Counted from the first letter of the stretch, positions 1 to 8,721 are shown. The stretch is DNA of 64,000 bases from Roseibacterium beibuensis (GCF_039542305.1 NZ_BAABHW010000002.1:62001-126000); one strand, 5' to 3'. Numbers and translations: made by a program. The notes: generated by a model from the sequence alone, not told the origin.

Positions 1-197
1 ATTTCCTCGAGGCTGAAGCCGAAGCGCTTGCCGCGCAGGATCAGCTTGAGCCGCGCGCGGTCGCGGCGGGTGAAGAGGCGCTTCTGGCCTTCGCGGATCG
101 GAAAGAGAAGCTCCTTGGACTCGTAGAAGCGAAGCGTGCGGGGCGTCACGTCGAACGCATCGCACATCTCACGGATGGTCATGGTTTCCTGGGTCAT
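1..197 (-). CDS. MerR-family transcriptional regulator (5' part; runs off the left edge)
   Basis: About 65 N-terminal residues are visible, forming a MerR winged helix-turn-helix: TIREMCDAFDVTPRTLRFYE followed by KRLFTRRDRARLKLILRGK. The gene is cut by the window edge, so the effector or dimerisation part is not seen. The sequence resembles the LiuR-like MerR regulators of acyl-CoA and branched-chain amino-acid catabolism in Rhodobacterales; that subfamily is inferred. The start is taken at the ATG at 197. An in-frame ATG at 221 would add eight residues. An ACGT-based dyad typical of this class lies about 80 nt upstream, which suggests autoregulation. Confidence 0.85.
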   Translation of the reverse strand, partial: MTQETMTIREMCDAFDVTPRTLRFYESKELLFPIREGQKRLFTRRDRARLKLILRGKRFGFSLEE

Positions 198-501
198 GAG
201 GTCTTTCGATATGTCAAACATGCCTGTTCTGGCCCATGATTTGCGAGTCACAGAGGCATCCTACAAGACTGGATGACGTTTACGTAAATAGGACGTCACG
301 TCACTTTCGCGCTGACGAAACGTAAGGAAAGATGACGTAGGGGGATTTGAAATTTTTGTTTGTAGCTGTAGCGTGACGGCGAAATTTGCAGTGCGTGACA
401 GCGAATCTTACAGCAACCTAGCCGAGGTCGCGGGCGACCGGCTGGCCGCCTGCGTGATCACCTATCCCTCGACCCATGGCTTAACGAAAATTTTGGTATC
501 G
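198..501. other. Gene-poor regulatory region between merR and the accessory cassette
   Basis: No convincing gene is seen. The stretch holds repeated ACGT/GACGT elements between about 274 and 341 and is AT-richer than the core genome. It probably contains the merR promoter and the left boundary of the accessory island. Confidence 0.5.
274..287. promoter_or_regulatory. Putative MerR (LiuR-like) operator
   Basis: TGACGTTTACGTAA has a perfect ACGT-TT-ACGT core dyad (276-285), upstream of the merR start. Further ACGT motifs follow (GACGTCACGTCAC at 292-304, AACGTAAGG near 319 and GATGACGTAG near 332). LiuR-type MerR proteins recognise ACGT-rich dyads of this kind. Binding by this protein is inferred. 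Confidence 0.45.
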
Positions 502-1086
502 TCAGCGCGAGAAAGGCACCTTTGCGCCAAAACCGGGTGGCGTCGAGAAGGCCTCCGAAACATCCTCTGCGCTTGGTGCATTCTCGTCTGTTCGCCGCCT
601 TGCTTCTTCAAGAGCCATCTCGAACCGAGCCTTTAAAGCCATCTTGAAGGTGAGTTTGATGACGCGAATTCTGTCGCCTGCGACAAATAGGGCAAGTAGC
701 ACCAACGCTTGGAGGGCGCGCTCAGGAAAATCGGCTGCGAACACCATCAGCCAGCTCAGATAGTCGGGTACCGGAAGCCATCCGATGGGCAAGGATGGCA
801 CGCCGAACACCAGCACAATGACGGCTACCGCCCCAAGGATAGACGCATACAGCATGCCAGAAAGTTGTCTCAGCAAGGTGTCCAAAGATGCTTTGAGAGT
901 TATGAGGCGGGCTACTGAGCGCGTGGGGGACATCACGCTTCCACTGAGCAAAGACATCGCGGGTATGGTGCCGGCAGCCACCAGTCCGAAAAATGTAACC
1001 AGCAAAGCCGCCAGACCATCGTCGATCGACCTTGCTGGAATCAGCAAACCAACCGTGAATACGGCTATGTGCGGTGCTTTTCTCAT
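502..1086 (-). CDS. Hypothetical membrane protein, second gene of a two-gene cassette
   Basis: This 194-residue protein is not recognised. It has three or four hydrophobic segments (about residues 6-48, 75-105 and 112-138) and a charged cytoplasmic C-terminal tail of about 50 residues. Its ATG lies one base after the TGA of the 356-residue upstream gene (TGACATG), so the two are almost certainly co-translated. Base composition is poorer in GC than the core genome, which suggests recent acquisition. A soluble protein paired with a small membrane protein is a layout seen in several phage-defence systems, but no family can be assigned by eye. Confidence 0.6.
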   Translation of the reverse strand: MRKAPHIAVFTVGLLIPARSIDDGLAALLVTFFGLVAAGTIPAMSLLSGSVMSPTRSVARLITLKASLDTLLRQLSGMLYASILGAVAVIVLVFGVPSLPIGWLPVPDYLSWLMVFAADFPERALQALVLLALFVAGDRIRVIKLTFKMALKARFEMALEEARRRTDENAPSAEDVSEAFSTPPGFGAKVPFSR

Positions 1087-1087
1087 G

Positions 1088-2158
1088 TCAAAAGGCTAGG
1101 TCGATCTTCCCTGTTCTTGCCCAAGTTTTTAACATGTCAACGATCGCCTGCATAGCGGCCTCCCGATCCAGAAGCGGTCCCACCGTTGCGATCTCCCTTC
1201 GACTGCCGAGCTTCAAGCCGCCCTTGCTCTCAGAGCTCCCGCCTGGCTCGAACAACCCTATGTCTTGGTCATTCAGATTCCGGAAAGCGGTTTCGAGCTG
1301 TTCGCGACTTACGGTGCCTTTTCGGTTTCCCTTTTGCTTGAAGGTCATGCTGAATATCCCTTCAATCCAGCCTCCTGGGGGAATGCTTTCTTCGAGTTTC
1401 TGGAGTTCGTCTCTATCAACTCCCAATACGCGCAAGACATCCATTACGGTGTGGCCGGACGCCTTTTGGCTACCAGCGGCTTGCGCCTCCTCGGCTTCAT
1501 TTTCGGTTTCTTCTCTCTTTTTTGCTCGTGGTGGTTTGATTTGCAGTCGGCTGATGTTTTGAGCTTGGAGGCCTTCTATTCTCGTGTTGAGAATAATCGA
1601 CCTGTCAAATTCAAGTTCGCCGGCATCTTTCAAAAGAGCGGTGAGATAGCGCTCCAAGGTTCGCGCCCGTGCTCGTTGCCCTTCGATGATCGCCAAATGA
1701 TTGTCGATCAGACCGAAGTACAAAATGCCATCGACCAAGCTGTTTCGCTCATCAAGCGTAAGAGTAGCGATCTCGAGCTCTGGTATGTCGTCGTCGATAG
1801 ACTCCACCAGGCCAGGAACTTCTTTACCCGAACGCACGTACAGCAACTCGCCGCACATGATGGACTTCGTACCGTCGCCTAGCGTACCGAACTTGTTAAG
1901 AACTACATAACTGCTGTCTTGGTCGAGGTCTTTCCGACGCGACCCGACCTTTTCGGCCAAGGGGCGTTGTCCCTCGGATCGAGACCTATGGAGCACGTCT
2001 AGCACCACATCTCTAAGGTTGTAATCGTCCCCAAATTCTTCGGTGAGTAGATATCGATACTGGATCAACGCAGATTTGCCCGGCATGCCGCCTCCCAAAC
2101 TTGATTTCCGAGCGCATGTGAAAGCGATTCGGGGGAGGTCACAAGATTTCAGACGCAA
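1088..2158 (-). CDS. Hypothetical protein, first gene of a two-gene cassette
   Basis: The protein has 356 residues and no recognised domain. The N-terminal half (about 25-200) looks like a compact alpha/beta domain ending in a segment rich in hydrophobics (YFGLIDNHLAIIEGQRARAR). A Lys/Glu-rich linker follows (about 207-230), then a more acidic C-terminal part. An internal ATG (MPGKSALIQY, residue 25) is a plausible alternative start and would match the start of the well-folded part. The downstream membrane protein begins one base after its stop. The pair sits among phage remnants in lower-GC DNA, so a defence or other accessory role is possible but unproven. Confidence 0.6.
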   Translation of the reverse strand: MRLKSCDLPRIAFTCARKSSLGGGMPGKSALIQYRYLLTEEFGDDYNLRDVVLDVLHRSRSEGQRPLAEKVGSRRKDLDQDSSYVVLNKFGTLGDGTKSIMCGELLYVRSGKEVPGLVESIDDDIPELEIATLTLDERNSLVDGILYFGLIDNHLAIIEGQRARARTLERYLTALLKDAGELEFDRSIILNTRIEGLQAQNISRLQIKPPRAKKREETENEAEEAQAAGSQKASGHTVMDVLRVLGVDRDELQKLEESIPPGGWIEGIFSMTFKQKGNRKGTVSREQLETAFRNLNDQDIGLFEPGGSSESKGGLKLGSRREIATVGPLLDREAAMQAIVDMLKTWARTGKIDLAF

Positions 2159-2295
2159 GCCTTTTTTCGTTTGGTGAATTCCCTCTACGGTTGGCCAAGT
2201 GGATTTCTATGAGCGACCAGCATAGTCGGGCTGCGCTTTTGTTCATGAGCTCTGTTCGGACCGCCCACTCAAAAATCTGAAGCAAGGAGAAACGC

Positions 2296-2553
2296 ATGGC
2301 AAAGGTCTATGCATCGGTTGAAGAAGACTACGTGGACACAGATTTCGGGAATGGCCTTGGCCTTTTGGTCACTTGCCAAAAGTGCGGCCATACAGTGGAG
2401 GTTCTCGGTGTCGAGGAGCCGTCTGAAAACGCTGCCTTCGCCCTGCTGCGCGAGAGTTACCCGAGGGCGGAGCGCAACTGGTATGAAGCCAAGGTTGAGA
2501 TCGACGACGCGCTCCTTGACAGGATCAAGGCCCGCTACTCAATAGAGGAGTAG
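2296..2553 (+). CDS. Small hypothetical protein with a CxxC motif
   Basis: This 85-residue acidic protein has a single CQKCGH knuckle (about residues 36-41), which alone is not a full zinc finger. A good ribosome-binding site (AAGGAG) lies seven bases before the ATG, supporting real expression. It sits alone on the plus strand between the two-gene cassette and the phage tail module. No family is recognised; it may be an accessory protein of mobile DNA. Confidence 0.55.
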   Translation: MAKVYASVEEDYVDTDFGNGLGLLVTCQKCGHTVEVLGVEEPSENAAFALLRESYPRAERNWYEAKVEIDDALLDRIKARYSIEE

Positions 2554-2582
2554 TCAATAGCGGGGCCTGCAATAGAGGTTCG

Positions 2583-2714
2583 TCACCTCAATACATCCGC
2601 AAGAGCGCGCCACGCGACTGCTGCAGCCAGGGGGACCACTCCGTTACCGGCTGCCGCAGAGTTGAGTATCGCCCCCGTGTCGGGGGGCGCGCCAACGCCC
2701 CCTGGCCCTCACCG
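2583..2714 (-). pseudogene. Possible C-terminal remnant of a phage DNA methyltransferase
   Basis: A frame closed at both ends encodes about 43 residues ending in GNGVVPLAAAVAWRAL plus a short tail. This resembles the C-terminal (A)GN-VVP segment of phage-borne cytosine-C5 methyltransferases. No catalytic motif is present and an in-frame stop lies directly upstream, so at most this is a tail fragment left after deletion. It lies immediately downstream of the tail module on the same strand. Confidence 0.3.
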
Positions 2715-2730
2715 GGCCGTTTGTCCGCTG

Positions 2731-4728
2731 TCAGCTCCAGGCGCTGCCATCGAACCGCTTGAGTGGCCGGTCGACGAAGGCCGTGCCGTCGTAGCAGGCC
2801 AGCGGGGCCTCGACGAAGCCCGTGCCCGTCCAGACCATGAAACGGGCCGAGCCAGGCATGGCGTGCGAGACCTTGGCCGAAGACAGCAGGACGGCGGCAT
2901 AGCCGTGCCCCTCGGATCCGGCGCCCGAGCCGATGGCCCCGACCAGGGAGTAGACCCCCGCTTTGAAGTAGAGGTCGGCCCCGGTCCAATAGGGATCGAT
3001 CGCCGCGCTGGCGCTGTAGGTGACACCCTCGTGGACCATCGAGACCGTGAGCGTCCCTTCGCTGACCAGGATCGTCCCGGTCATCGTCTCACCGCGCCGG
3101 ATGTCGGTCGGATTGCCCTGATCGTCGAGGAGCGGCGTATCCACGTCGATCGTGCCGCCTTGGCCGTCGGGCGCGTGCTCGTTGGTGTAGAAAACCCCGC
3201 CCTTGCCGTCGAAGGTCAGGCGGCACAGTTCGCCGGCCGCATTGCCATGCACCTGGGCGAAGATGATCTCCCCGGGCAGGCCGTCGACATCGTAGGCGGT
3301 GTGCAGGATGGTCGTTTCGAAATCGAGCCGGGCATAGCCATCGAACGACCATGCGGCCAGATCATCCCCGTTCATCTCGCGCAGCTCGGATCGGGGATAG
3401 GACGTGTTTGGCGTGGTGGCGCCGTCGGCGGGGGCGAGCAGCAGCAGTCGGCCATCCGTGTCGATGTCGTACCACGGGCCGTTCTCGTAGCCTTCGAGGT
3501 CATCGACTTCGATATTGTCGTCCGTGGCGCTGCGGTCGCCGAGGCCGTTGACGGGGGCCTGCCATTTCCAGCCCGAAGGCAGGATGCCGGCGAGGGTCCC
3601 GGAGCCGCTGCCCAGGTTGTCCGGCAGGTCGAACTCTCCCGTCACGGGGCCTTCGCCGTTCATCCGGATGACGAGGGTGACGCCGATCCATCGCGTCGGG
3701 CCCGACAGGTTCACGGCGGCCGGCCGCAGCCATGACCCGTCGGCTTGCTCGAACTCGAGGAAGAACTGATCCTCTCCGGAGAAATCCACATGGCGGAGAA
3801 CGGAATGGTCCCAGCTGGGCGCCTCGGTGACGGTCTTGCTGCCGTCCCAGGCGACGAACCGGATGACGCGGCTGTTCTTGTGATCCATGGTCAGGGACAT
3901 GCCACCGGATCCAGGCAGGACGGGCTCGCTGTTGGAGGTGCTGACGATGACCTGGACGTCGTCGATCGGGCCGGGCACGAACGCGCCGGGAATGCGCAGG
4001 ATCGAGAAGTTCGTGTCCTTGGCGCCGCTCATCGAGAGCGTGTAGTCGGGGCCCTCTCCGTCGGCGATCTTCCACCATCCTTCCGCTGTGATGGCCGCGC
4101 CGTCATGATTGGCTTCCCGCCGGGTGAACAGGCTGTTCGAAACGCCTTCGGGTGGCGTGTAGGTCAGGCCGGGGCTGTTGTCGCTCGACCCGAAGAACAG
4201 CAGAAGATCGCCATCCGACGTGCCTGCGGGTTTCGCGGTGGTGACCGACGTGAGGCCAGAGGCGTTGGCGCTGGCGATGACGGTCGGGCCGCGCGGGGTC
4301 GCGGAAGGCGGTTCCCTGCCCTGCCACAGAGCGACCCCGCCCACCCGGTGCTGGCCATCGACGAGCTGGTGCCAGAACGTGGCGACGTAGTCGGTTTCGG
4401 GCAATACCGGCACCACGATGTAGAGATAGGCCGACCCCGAGGCGCGAGCCGGGTAGAGACGGATCGAGGTGCAGTTCGCCGGGGTCGTGAACTGCAGGAC
4501 TTCCTGGGCGGGGACGGCCGAGGGGGGGCTGTCATAGGGCCTGAACCCGGCGTTGATGATCCACGCCATGGCGCTCTGATCGTAGATGCCCTTGTAGGCC
4601 GCGCCCGTCGTGTCGAAACCGGCCCCGCCCACGCCGTTGCTCAGCGTGACGTCGGAAGGATCGACGAGGCCGCTGAACGTCCAGTCGGAGATCGGGCCTT
4701 CGGGGAACTGCACCAGGTTCTCTGCCAT
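2731..4728 (-). CDS. Phage tail/receptor-binding protein with a PL7 alginate-lyase domain
   Basis: The protein has 665 residues. The N-terminal half (to about 380) contains beta-rich segments typical of phage tail proteins. Residues about 385-620 match polysaccharide lyase family 7 (alginate lyase 2): RSELRE at 446-451, QVH at 492-494 and YFKAGVY at 587-593 are the three signature strands carrying the active-site Arg, Gln/His and Tyr. The C-terminus has short FxGxxW/YDGTAFV-type repeats. It is the last gene of the tail module, where receptor-binding depolymerases normally sit. The likely role is degrading alginate-like capsule or algal polymer during adsorption. An alternative is a domesticated secreted lyase, but no signal peptide is visible. 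Confidence 0.8.
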   Translation of the reverse strand: MAENLVQFPEGPISDWTFSGLVDPSDVTLSNGVGGAGFDTTGAAYKGIYDQSAMAWIINAGFRPYDSPPSAVPAQEVLQFTTPANCTSIRLYPARASGSAYLYIVVPVLPETDYVATFWHQLVDGQHRVGGVALWQGREPPSATPRGPTVIASANASGLTSVTTAKPAGTSDGDLLLFFGSSDNSPGLTYTPPEGVSNSLFTRREANHDGAAITAEGWWKIADGEGPDYTLSMSGAKDTNFSILRIPGAFVPGPIDDVQVIVSTSNSEPVLPGSGGMSLTMDHKNSRVIRFVAWDGSKTVTEAPSWDHSVLRHVDFSGEDQFFLEFEQADGSWLRPAAVNLSGPTRWIGVTLVIRMNGEGPVTGEFDLPDNLGSGSGTLAGILPSGWKWQAPVNGLGDRSATDDNIEVDDLEGYENGPWYDIDTDGRLLLLAPADGATTPNTSYPRSELREMNGDDLAAWSFDGYARLDFETTILHTAYDVDGLPGEIIFAQVHGNAAGELCRLTFDGKGGVFYTNEHAPDGQGGTIDVDTPLLDDQGNPTDIRRGETMTGTILVSEGTLTVSMVHEGVTYSASAAIDPYWTGADLYFKAGVYSLVGAIGSGAGSEGHGYAAVLLSSAKVSHAMPGSARFMVWTGTGFVEAPLACYDGTAFVDRPLKRFDGSAWS

Positions 4729-4748
4729 GCGTCAGACCTCGGGTCGGT

Positions 4749-5117
4749 TCAAGATATATCCACCCAGAGCTCGCCCATGGCCGGGCTTGCAGGGGGCGTG
4801 TCGGACACGGTGATGCGCCAGAAGGTGTCGAAGGTGCCCGCCGTGCGGGCCAGCGCGATATAGGCGGCGTCGCTGAGCAGGTAGACCCGACCCGGCACGA
4901 GCCTGCCGGTGCCGGCAAGCCCGGCCAGTTCGGCCTCCGCGACGGTCCGGGCGAGGTTGACCGGCTGGACCGACTGCGCGTTGCCGCTGCCGTCATCGCC
5001 GCGGCCGACGTAGAGCATGTCGTCGGGCGTTGAATACGCCATCTCGCCGGATCTGAGGGCCGCAGGAGGGCCGCTCGCCGAGGAGTTGCGTCTGCGGATC
5101 TGAATGGTGTTGCTCAT
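4749..5117 (-). CDS. Phage tail-fibre associated protein (Mtd-N-like start)
   Basis: This 122-residue protein begins with IQIRRRNSSASGPPAAL and then GEMAYSTPDDMLYVG. That is the N-terminal signature of phage tail-fibre/tropism-determinant proteins (IKRR..., GE.AY...., LYVG). It lies between the tail-fibre gene at 5117-5818 and the lyase-bearing gene, and its start overlaps the upstream stop. The protein is short and may serve as an adaptor or connector. Function is inferred from motif and position. Confidence 0.65.
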   Translation of the reverse strand: MSNTIQIRRRNSSASGPPAALRSGEMAYSTPDDMLYVGRGDDGSGNAQSVQPVNLARTVAEAELAGLAGTGRLVPGRVYLLSDAAYIALARTAGTFDTFWRITVSDTPPASPAMGELWVDIS

Positions 5118-5818
5118 CAGAAAGTCCCTCCGTCGATGGTCGTGCCGTCGATCGAGCCGCCGGTGATCGCGACCGCGGCGGCACTTTGCGTCGCCATCGA
5201 GCCGAGCCCGAGATTGCCGCGCGCCGCGTCCGGATCGCCGAGATCCGCGAGGTTCGCCGCCGCAGCGAGTTTCGTGGCGAGATTATTCGTGACGGTGGCG
5301 GCGAAATCCGGATCATCGCCGAGCGCCGCCGCCAGTTCGTTCAGAGTGTCGATTGCCCCCGGTGCGCTGTCAATCAGGGCCGCAACGGCGGCGCTGACGA
5401 AGGCGGTGGTGGCGATCTGCGTGCTGTTCGCACCGGGTGCCGCGGTCGGCGCCGCCGGGATGCCGGTCAGAACCGGCGAGGCGAGCGGCGCCTTGTCGTC
5501 CAGCGCGCCCTGCAGCCCGGTGACCTCGCCGATCCCATGATCATGGCCCGAGGCCGGAAAGCTGTCGGGCTTCCGCGTGATCTCGTCCCAGTCGAGCGCG
5601 ATGGTGTATCCGGCGTCGGGATCTCCGAAAACGCGGGCGAGTGTCTCGATCGCCTCGTCCCGTGCGCGTTTCGCGGCGGCCTCGGCCTTGCGGGCGTCGT
5701 CGCGGGCGCGTTCGGCGAGGCTCGTGCTGGCGAAGAGCGCGGTTTTCTTGATGTTCACGACCTTCAGGAGCCCTTTGACCGCTTCGGTCAGCTCCGCGAC
5801 TTTCTGTTCGACGCTCAT
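5117..5818 (-). CDS. Phage tail-fibre protein
   Basis: The protein has 233 residues. The N-terminal part (1-65) is helical and charged, likely coiled coil. It is followed by fibre repeats typical of tailed phages: the DKAPLASPVLTGIPAAPTA segment, QIATTAFVSAAV, and IDTLNELAAALGDDPDFAATV. The ALGDDP(N/D)FAATVT motif is a hallmark of trimeric tail fibres. It ends in a short Gly/Ser/Thr-rich tail (SIDGTTIDGGTF). It is the second gene of the tail module and is followed by the Mtd-N-like protein. Confidence 0.8.
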   Translation of the reverse strand: MSVEQKVAELTEAVKGLLKVVNIKKTALFASTSLAERARDDARKAEAAAKRARDEAIETLARVFGDPDAGYTIALDWDEITRKPDSFPASGHDHGIGEVTGLQGALDDKAPLASPVLTGIPAAPTAAPGANSTQIATTAFVSAAVAALIDSAPGAIDTLNELAAALGDDPDFAATVTNNLATKLAAAANLADLGDPDAARGNLGLGSMATQSAAAVAITGGSIDGTTIDGGTF

Positions 5819-5827
5819 GGTCTCTCC

Positions 5828-6286
5828 TCAGGCAAAGGCGGTTTGTTGGGCAAGAAGGGTCTGGGCCTGGACGAAGCCCGTGGCGGTTTCCAGCGATGCG
5901 GCAACGTTGGCCTCGTCCTCGGCCGGGGCGGTGGTCGCCCCTGCCCTTTCGTTGTCGCGCTCGGCCGTGAAACTGGTCTGCAGCCGGTCGCTGCCCAGCT
6001 CGTGGCGCACGCTGTCCAGCGTCCACGCGCCGGCAAGCTCCGGCTTGATCCCCTCCAGCGCCACGATCCCTTCGGCCATCAGCTCGCCCCGGAACCCGGC
6101 AAGCGTGACATTGATCTTGCCCGAGGCGCGCATGCCCCGGTCGCGCTCGGCCTGCGCCGCCCGCCGCGCCTCGTCTTCCGTGGCATGGCGGTGACGCAGC
6201 TCGGTGGCCGGGTCTCCCTCTCCGACGGTCACCCGGCGTTGCCAGACCCAGCCCATGCCGTCGGTCAGCATCATCGGCAGGCCCAA
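5828..6286 (-). pseudogene. Truncated phage late control D (tail hub) C-terminal fragment
   Basis: The 152 residues align by eye with the C-terminal domain of P2-type gpD / phage late control D: a helical ATEDEARRAAQAERDRGMRA segment, then GKINVTLAGFRGELMAEGI, then WTLDSVRHELGSDRLQTSF. Full gpD proteins are about 350 residues; the N-terminal two thirds are missing upstream, where unrelated non-coding sequence begins at about 6290. The apparent ATG start is therefore probably fortuitous. This marks the right-hand break of the tail module. Confidence 0.7.
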
Positions 6287-6678
6287 CCCAAGCGAGCGAC
6301 GCTCGATGACGCAACTATGGGGGCCGACCTACGACAGTGCAGAACGAACCTCCAAGGCCTCACTGTCTCAGACCGGCTAAGATTTTCCCGATGACGGCTC
6401 TCAGCCCAAAGCGGACCCAAGACCATCGCCGTCATTGGGCGATGGCCGACCTTCGCCGCGCGGGTTACGAACTGGTAAGGTGCGGACGGAACTGACATTC
6501 GCTGCGGCTTGCACGAAAGTCTTTATCATCAGAGTATTTCCTCTGTGACGTCGCTGAGTGATGCTGTCAACGCACGACATAAATGGGGAGATCGGCCAAT
6601 TTGGCCTCGTGAGCGTGTCTTCCTCGACCGCGTCCGATCTCCTCACCATCTGCCCGAAAGCAGCAAAGGGAGCGTCCT
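6287..6678. other. Non-coding junction between the phage remnant and the HNH gene
   Basis: No supported gene was found. Sequence continuity with the phage hub gene is lost at about 6290, and the following 390 bases lack phage similarity. A purine-rich ribosome-binding site (AAAGGGA) for the HNH gene is at about 6665. This is probably a recombination junction; no inverted repeats or target duplication were recognised. Confidence 0.45.
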
Positions 6679-7884
6679 ATGTCTGTCGAACGCGAGTGCA
6701 TCTACTGCGGAAACACAAAGGAGGCTGCCGAATTCTCACAAGAGCACATCTGGCCCGATGCTCTCGGAGGCGATTATCTCCCCGGCTTTTGGCAAACCAA
6801 CGACGTTTGCCAAAGCTGCAACAACATGTCTGGCGTGTTCGTCGATGGCGGGTTCATCAAGAGCTTCGCCATAACCGGGGAGCGAGCGAACGACGCATTG
6901 AGCTACCTGTCACCGGATCAACCCACAGGGGTCCTTCCCCTCATCTATCTCGGCGTAGTTCAGAACGTGCGGCCCGCTGAAGGCGAGGTCATCGACTACT
7001 GGGTGTGTGCTCCTGGAGCGAACGTCCTGCACATCCGAATGGAAGAGAAGGAAGATACGTGGAACGCCTACGCTGGGGGCGATCCGCGACGAGGCTCGAA
7101 GAAGTCCAAGGCAGGACGGGTCATCTTGAGCCTCACATCCCCTGAACCCTACTGGGTTTGCACGAGCCTTCGATCCGTCCTTCAGCACTTCCCTAAGGCA
7201 AAGCGGTTCGTGACCAACTTGGAACTCCCGGCGAACGCAAGCAAGTTCCAAGAACTCGATCCTTTCGACGCACAGCAAGCTGACGATTTGCGCATCGTCC
7301 GCGAGCTTGAGGGACTGCGCGAGCGCGGCGAGAACGTTCACATTCAGGTGGCAATTGACCTGCACGCAGACGGACGGTTCCTTGCCAAAGTGGCGCTCGC
7401 GGTTGGCTATCGACTTTTCGGCCACGACTTCATTTCGACGGACTATGCAAAAGAACTCCGCAAGGGTTTCCGCGAAGCCGACCCGGAGAAACGGTTTCAA
7501 CTAAACATACACGGCTCGGGCTACTTGCGGGGCATCAATCTCGGTCCGGTCAATGATCAGCTACGATGGCCCGGAGGATGGCAGCTCGCGCTTCATCTTC
7601 TGTCTGACAAGCTAGCACTTGTAGCCACGGCACCGACCGGTCGCGTAATGTGCGTTCAGGTCACCGACGACATTTCTCTGCTGGATCGCCTCGGCTCTGA
7701 GTACCGGGATGGCGTGTGTTGGGTAACTGTCCCACCCGCCCAGACCGCAGCCGGGCCGCTACCCTATCCGGAGTATATCGCACACATGATTGGAGCCAAG
7801 CGGGCTCCAAGCCTAACCGCTTTGGAAGCACTCCGTGGTGATCCATCCATGTTGCCGAAGTCAGGCTTGGAGGAAGCCGAGTAG
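6679..7884 (+). CDS. HNH_5-type endonuclease-like protein
   Basis: The protein has 401 residues. Its N-terminus has CIYCG (residues 7-11), then EHIWPDALGG, then CQSCNNMSG. This is the zinc-knuckle plus H-containing core of the HNH_5 group (C-x2-C, EH, C-x2-CN). The remaining 340 residues form a large unassigned domain that may bind DNA, a partner or a signal. The gene is expressed alone from a good ribosome-binding site. Its position between phage fragments suggests a restriction/defence nuclease or a phage cargo gene. Nuclease activity is inferred; the substrate is unknown. Confidence 0.65.
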   Translation: MSVERECIYCGNTKEAAEFSQEHIWPDALGGDYLPGFWQTNDVCQSCNNMSGVFVDGGFIKSFAITGERANDALSYLSPDQPTGVLPLIYLGVVQNVRPAEGEVIDYWVCAPGANVLHIRMEEKEDTWNAYAGGDPRRGSKKSKAGRVILSLTSPEPYWVCTSLRSVLQHFPKAKRFVTNLELPANASKFQELDPFDAQQADDLRIVRELEGLRERGENVHIQVAIDLHADGRFLAKVALAVGYRLFGHDFISTDYAKELRKGFREADPEKRFQLNIHGSGYLRGINLGPVNDQLRWPGGWQLALHLLSDKLALVATAPTGRVMCVQVTDDISLLDRLGSEYRDGVCWVTVPPAQTAAGPLPYPEYIAHMIGAKRAPSLTALEALRGDPSMLPKSGLEEAE

Positions 7885-8128
7885 ACCGGGTATTCAGTGC
7901 GACACTACATGTCGCTAGGTTGCGTCCCCAGTGTAACTTGTCAGGCGTCGTGCGAGCGTCCTCGCGGACTTTCAGAACGCGCCAACAGTTGTGTTCAAAT
8001 CCATACGGCACCTGTGCCTTCAAAGCTGCCGTCCGCGCGTATCATTAAAGGCGAGTTCAAAGCCCCTCTGAGCGCCGCTTTTTCATCCGCCCACCTCGAA
8101 GTTCGCCACGAGGAGTTCGGGCCGTGGC

Positions 8129-8629
8129 TTGTCCTTGCCAGTCTTGGAGATCCCGCAACGGGTGGTGACGGGCTGGATGCCGAGCCTCACCCGGCTGGAA
8201 GAACCCGTATATCGCTACGACCGCCACGCCTTGCGGTGGTTCTCCGAGATGCAGGGCATTCCGCTGGCGGCTGGCCAGATGGAGCAGAGCGGCGAGCGGT
8301 TCGATCTGCTGATCGAGGCGGGCGTCGGGGTCTCCAACTCAACGCGGTTTTCGCGGGCGGCCTTGCCGCCGCGGTGTCGGCGGCGCAGACGCCGTTACCG
8401 ACGGGCGGGCCGTGTCCCCCGCCGGGGGCTGGGACTTTGTGAACCTGCACTGGATGTGCGGCGCGATGCAGACGGGCGCCATCGAAGTGAACCAGGCGCA
8501 GGCGCGGATCGTGCGGTTGCTGATGCCAGACATGGCGCAGGCGCAAGACGGGTTTCAGCCTGTGCCCGATGCGCCCGGTTTCGGGTGGACACCCGACGAG
8601 GATGCATTGGCGCGGTGCCGTCTGTCCTG
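8129..8629 (+). pseudogene. Frameshifted phage-like gene remnant
   Basis: A single coherent protein can be followed only by changing frame. The first frame runs VTGWMPSLTRLEEPVYRYDR to LLIEAGVGVSN. The second frame gives LNAVFAGGLAAAVSAAQTPL. The third gives GGWDFVNLHWMCGAMQTGAIEV, ending in GFGWTPDEDALARCRLS. At least two frameshifts (about 8335 and 8400) therefore break it. Composition and style match phage morphogenesis proteins of Rhodobacterales, but the specific family is not identified. It lies on the strand opposite to the tail module. Confidence 0.5.
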
Positions 8630-8721
8630 AGACGCTCGGCCCAGAAAAATTTCGACGGAAACCCTGCCGCGATCCGTATCACTCATATCCCTTCGGTCGG
8701 GTCGTTCCCCCGGCCCGATCT

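Noticed and set aside
502..2158. Assignment of the two-gene cassette to the Kiwa (KwaA/KwaB) defence system
   Set aside because: Sizes are similar, but the gene order is reversed and I cannot identify DUF4868 motifs by eye; kept only as an unknown cassette.
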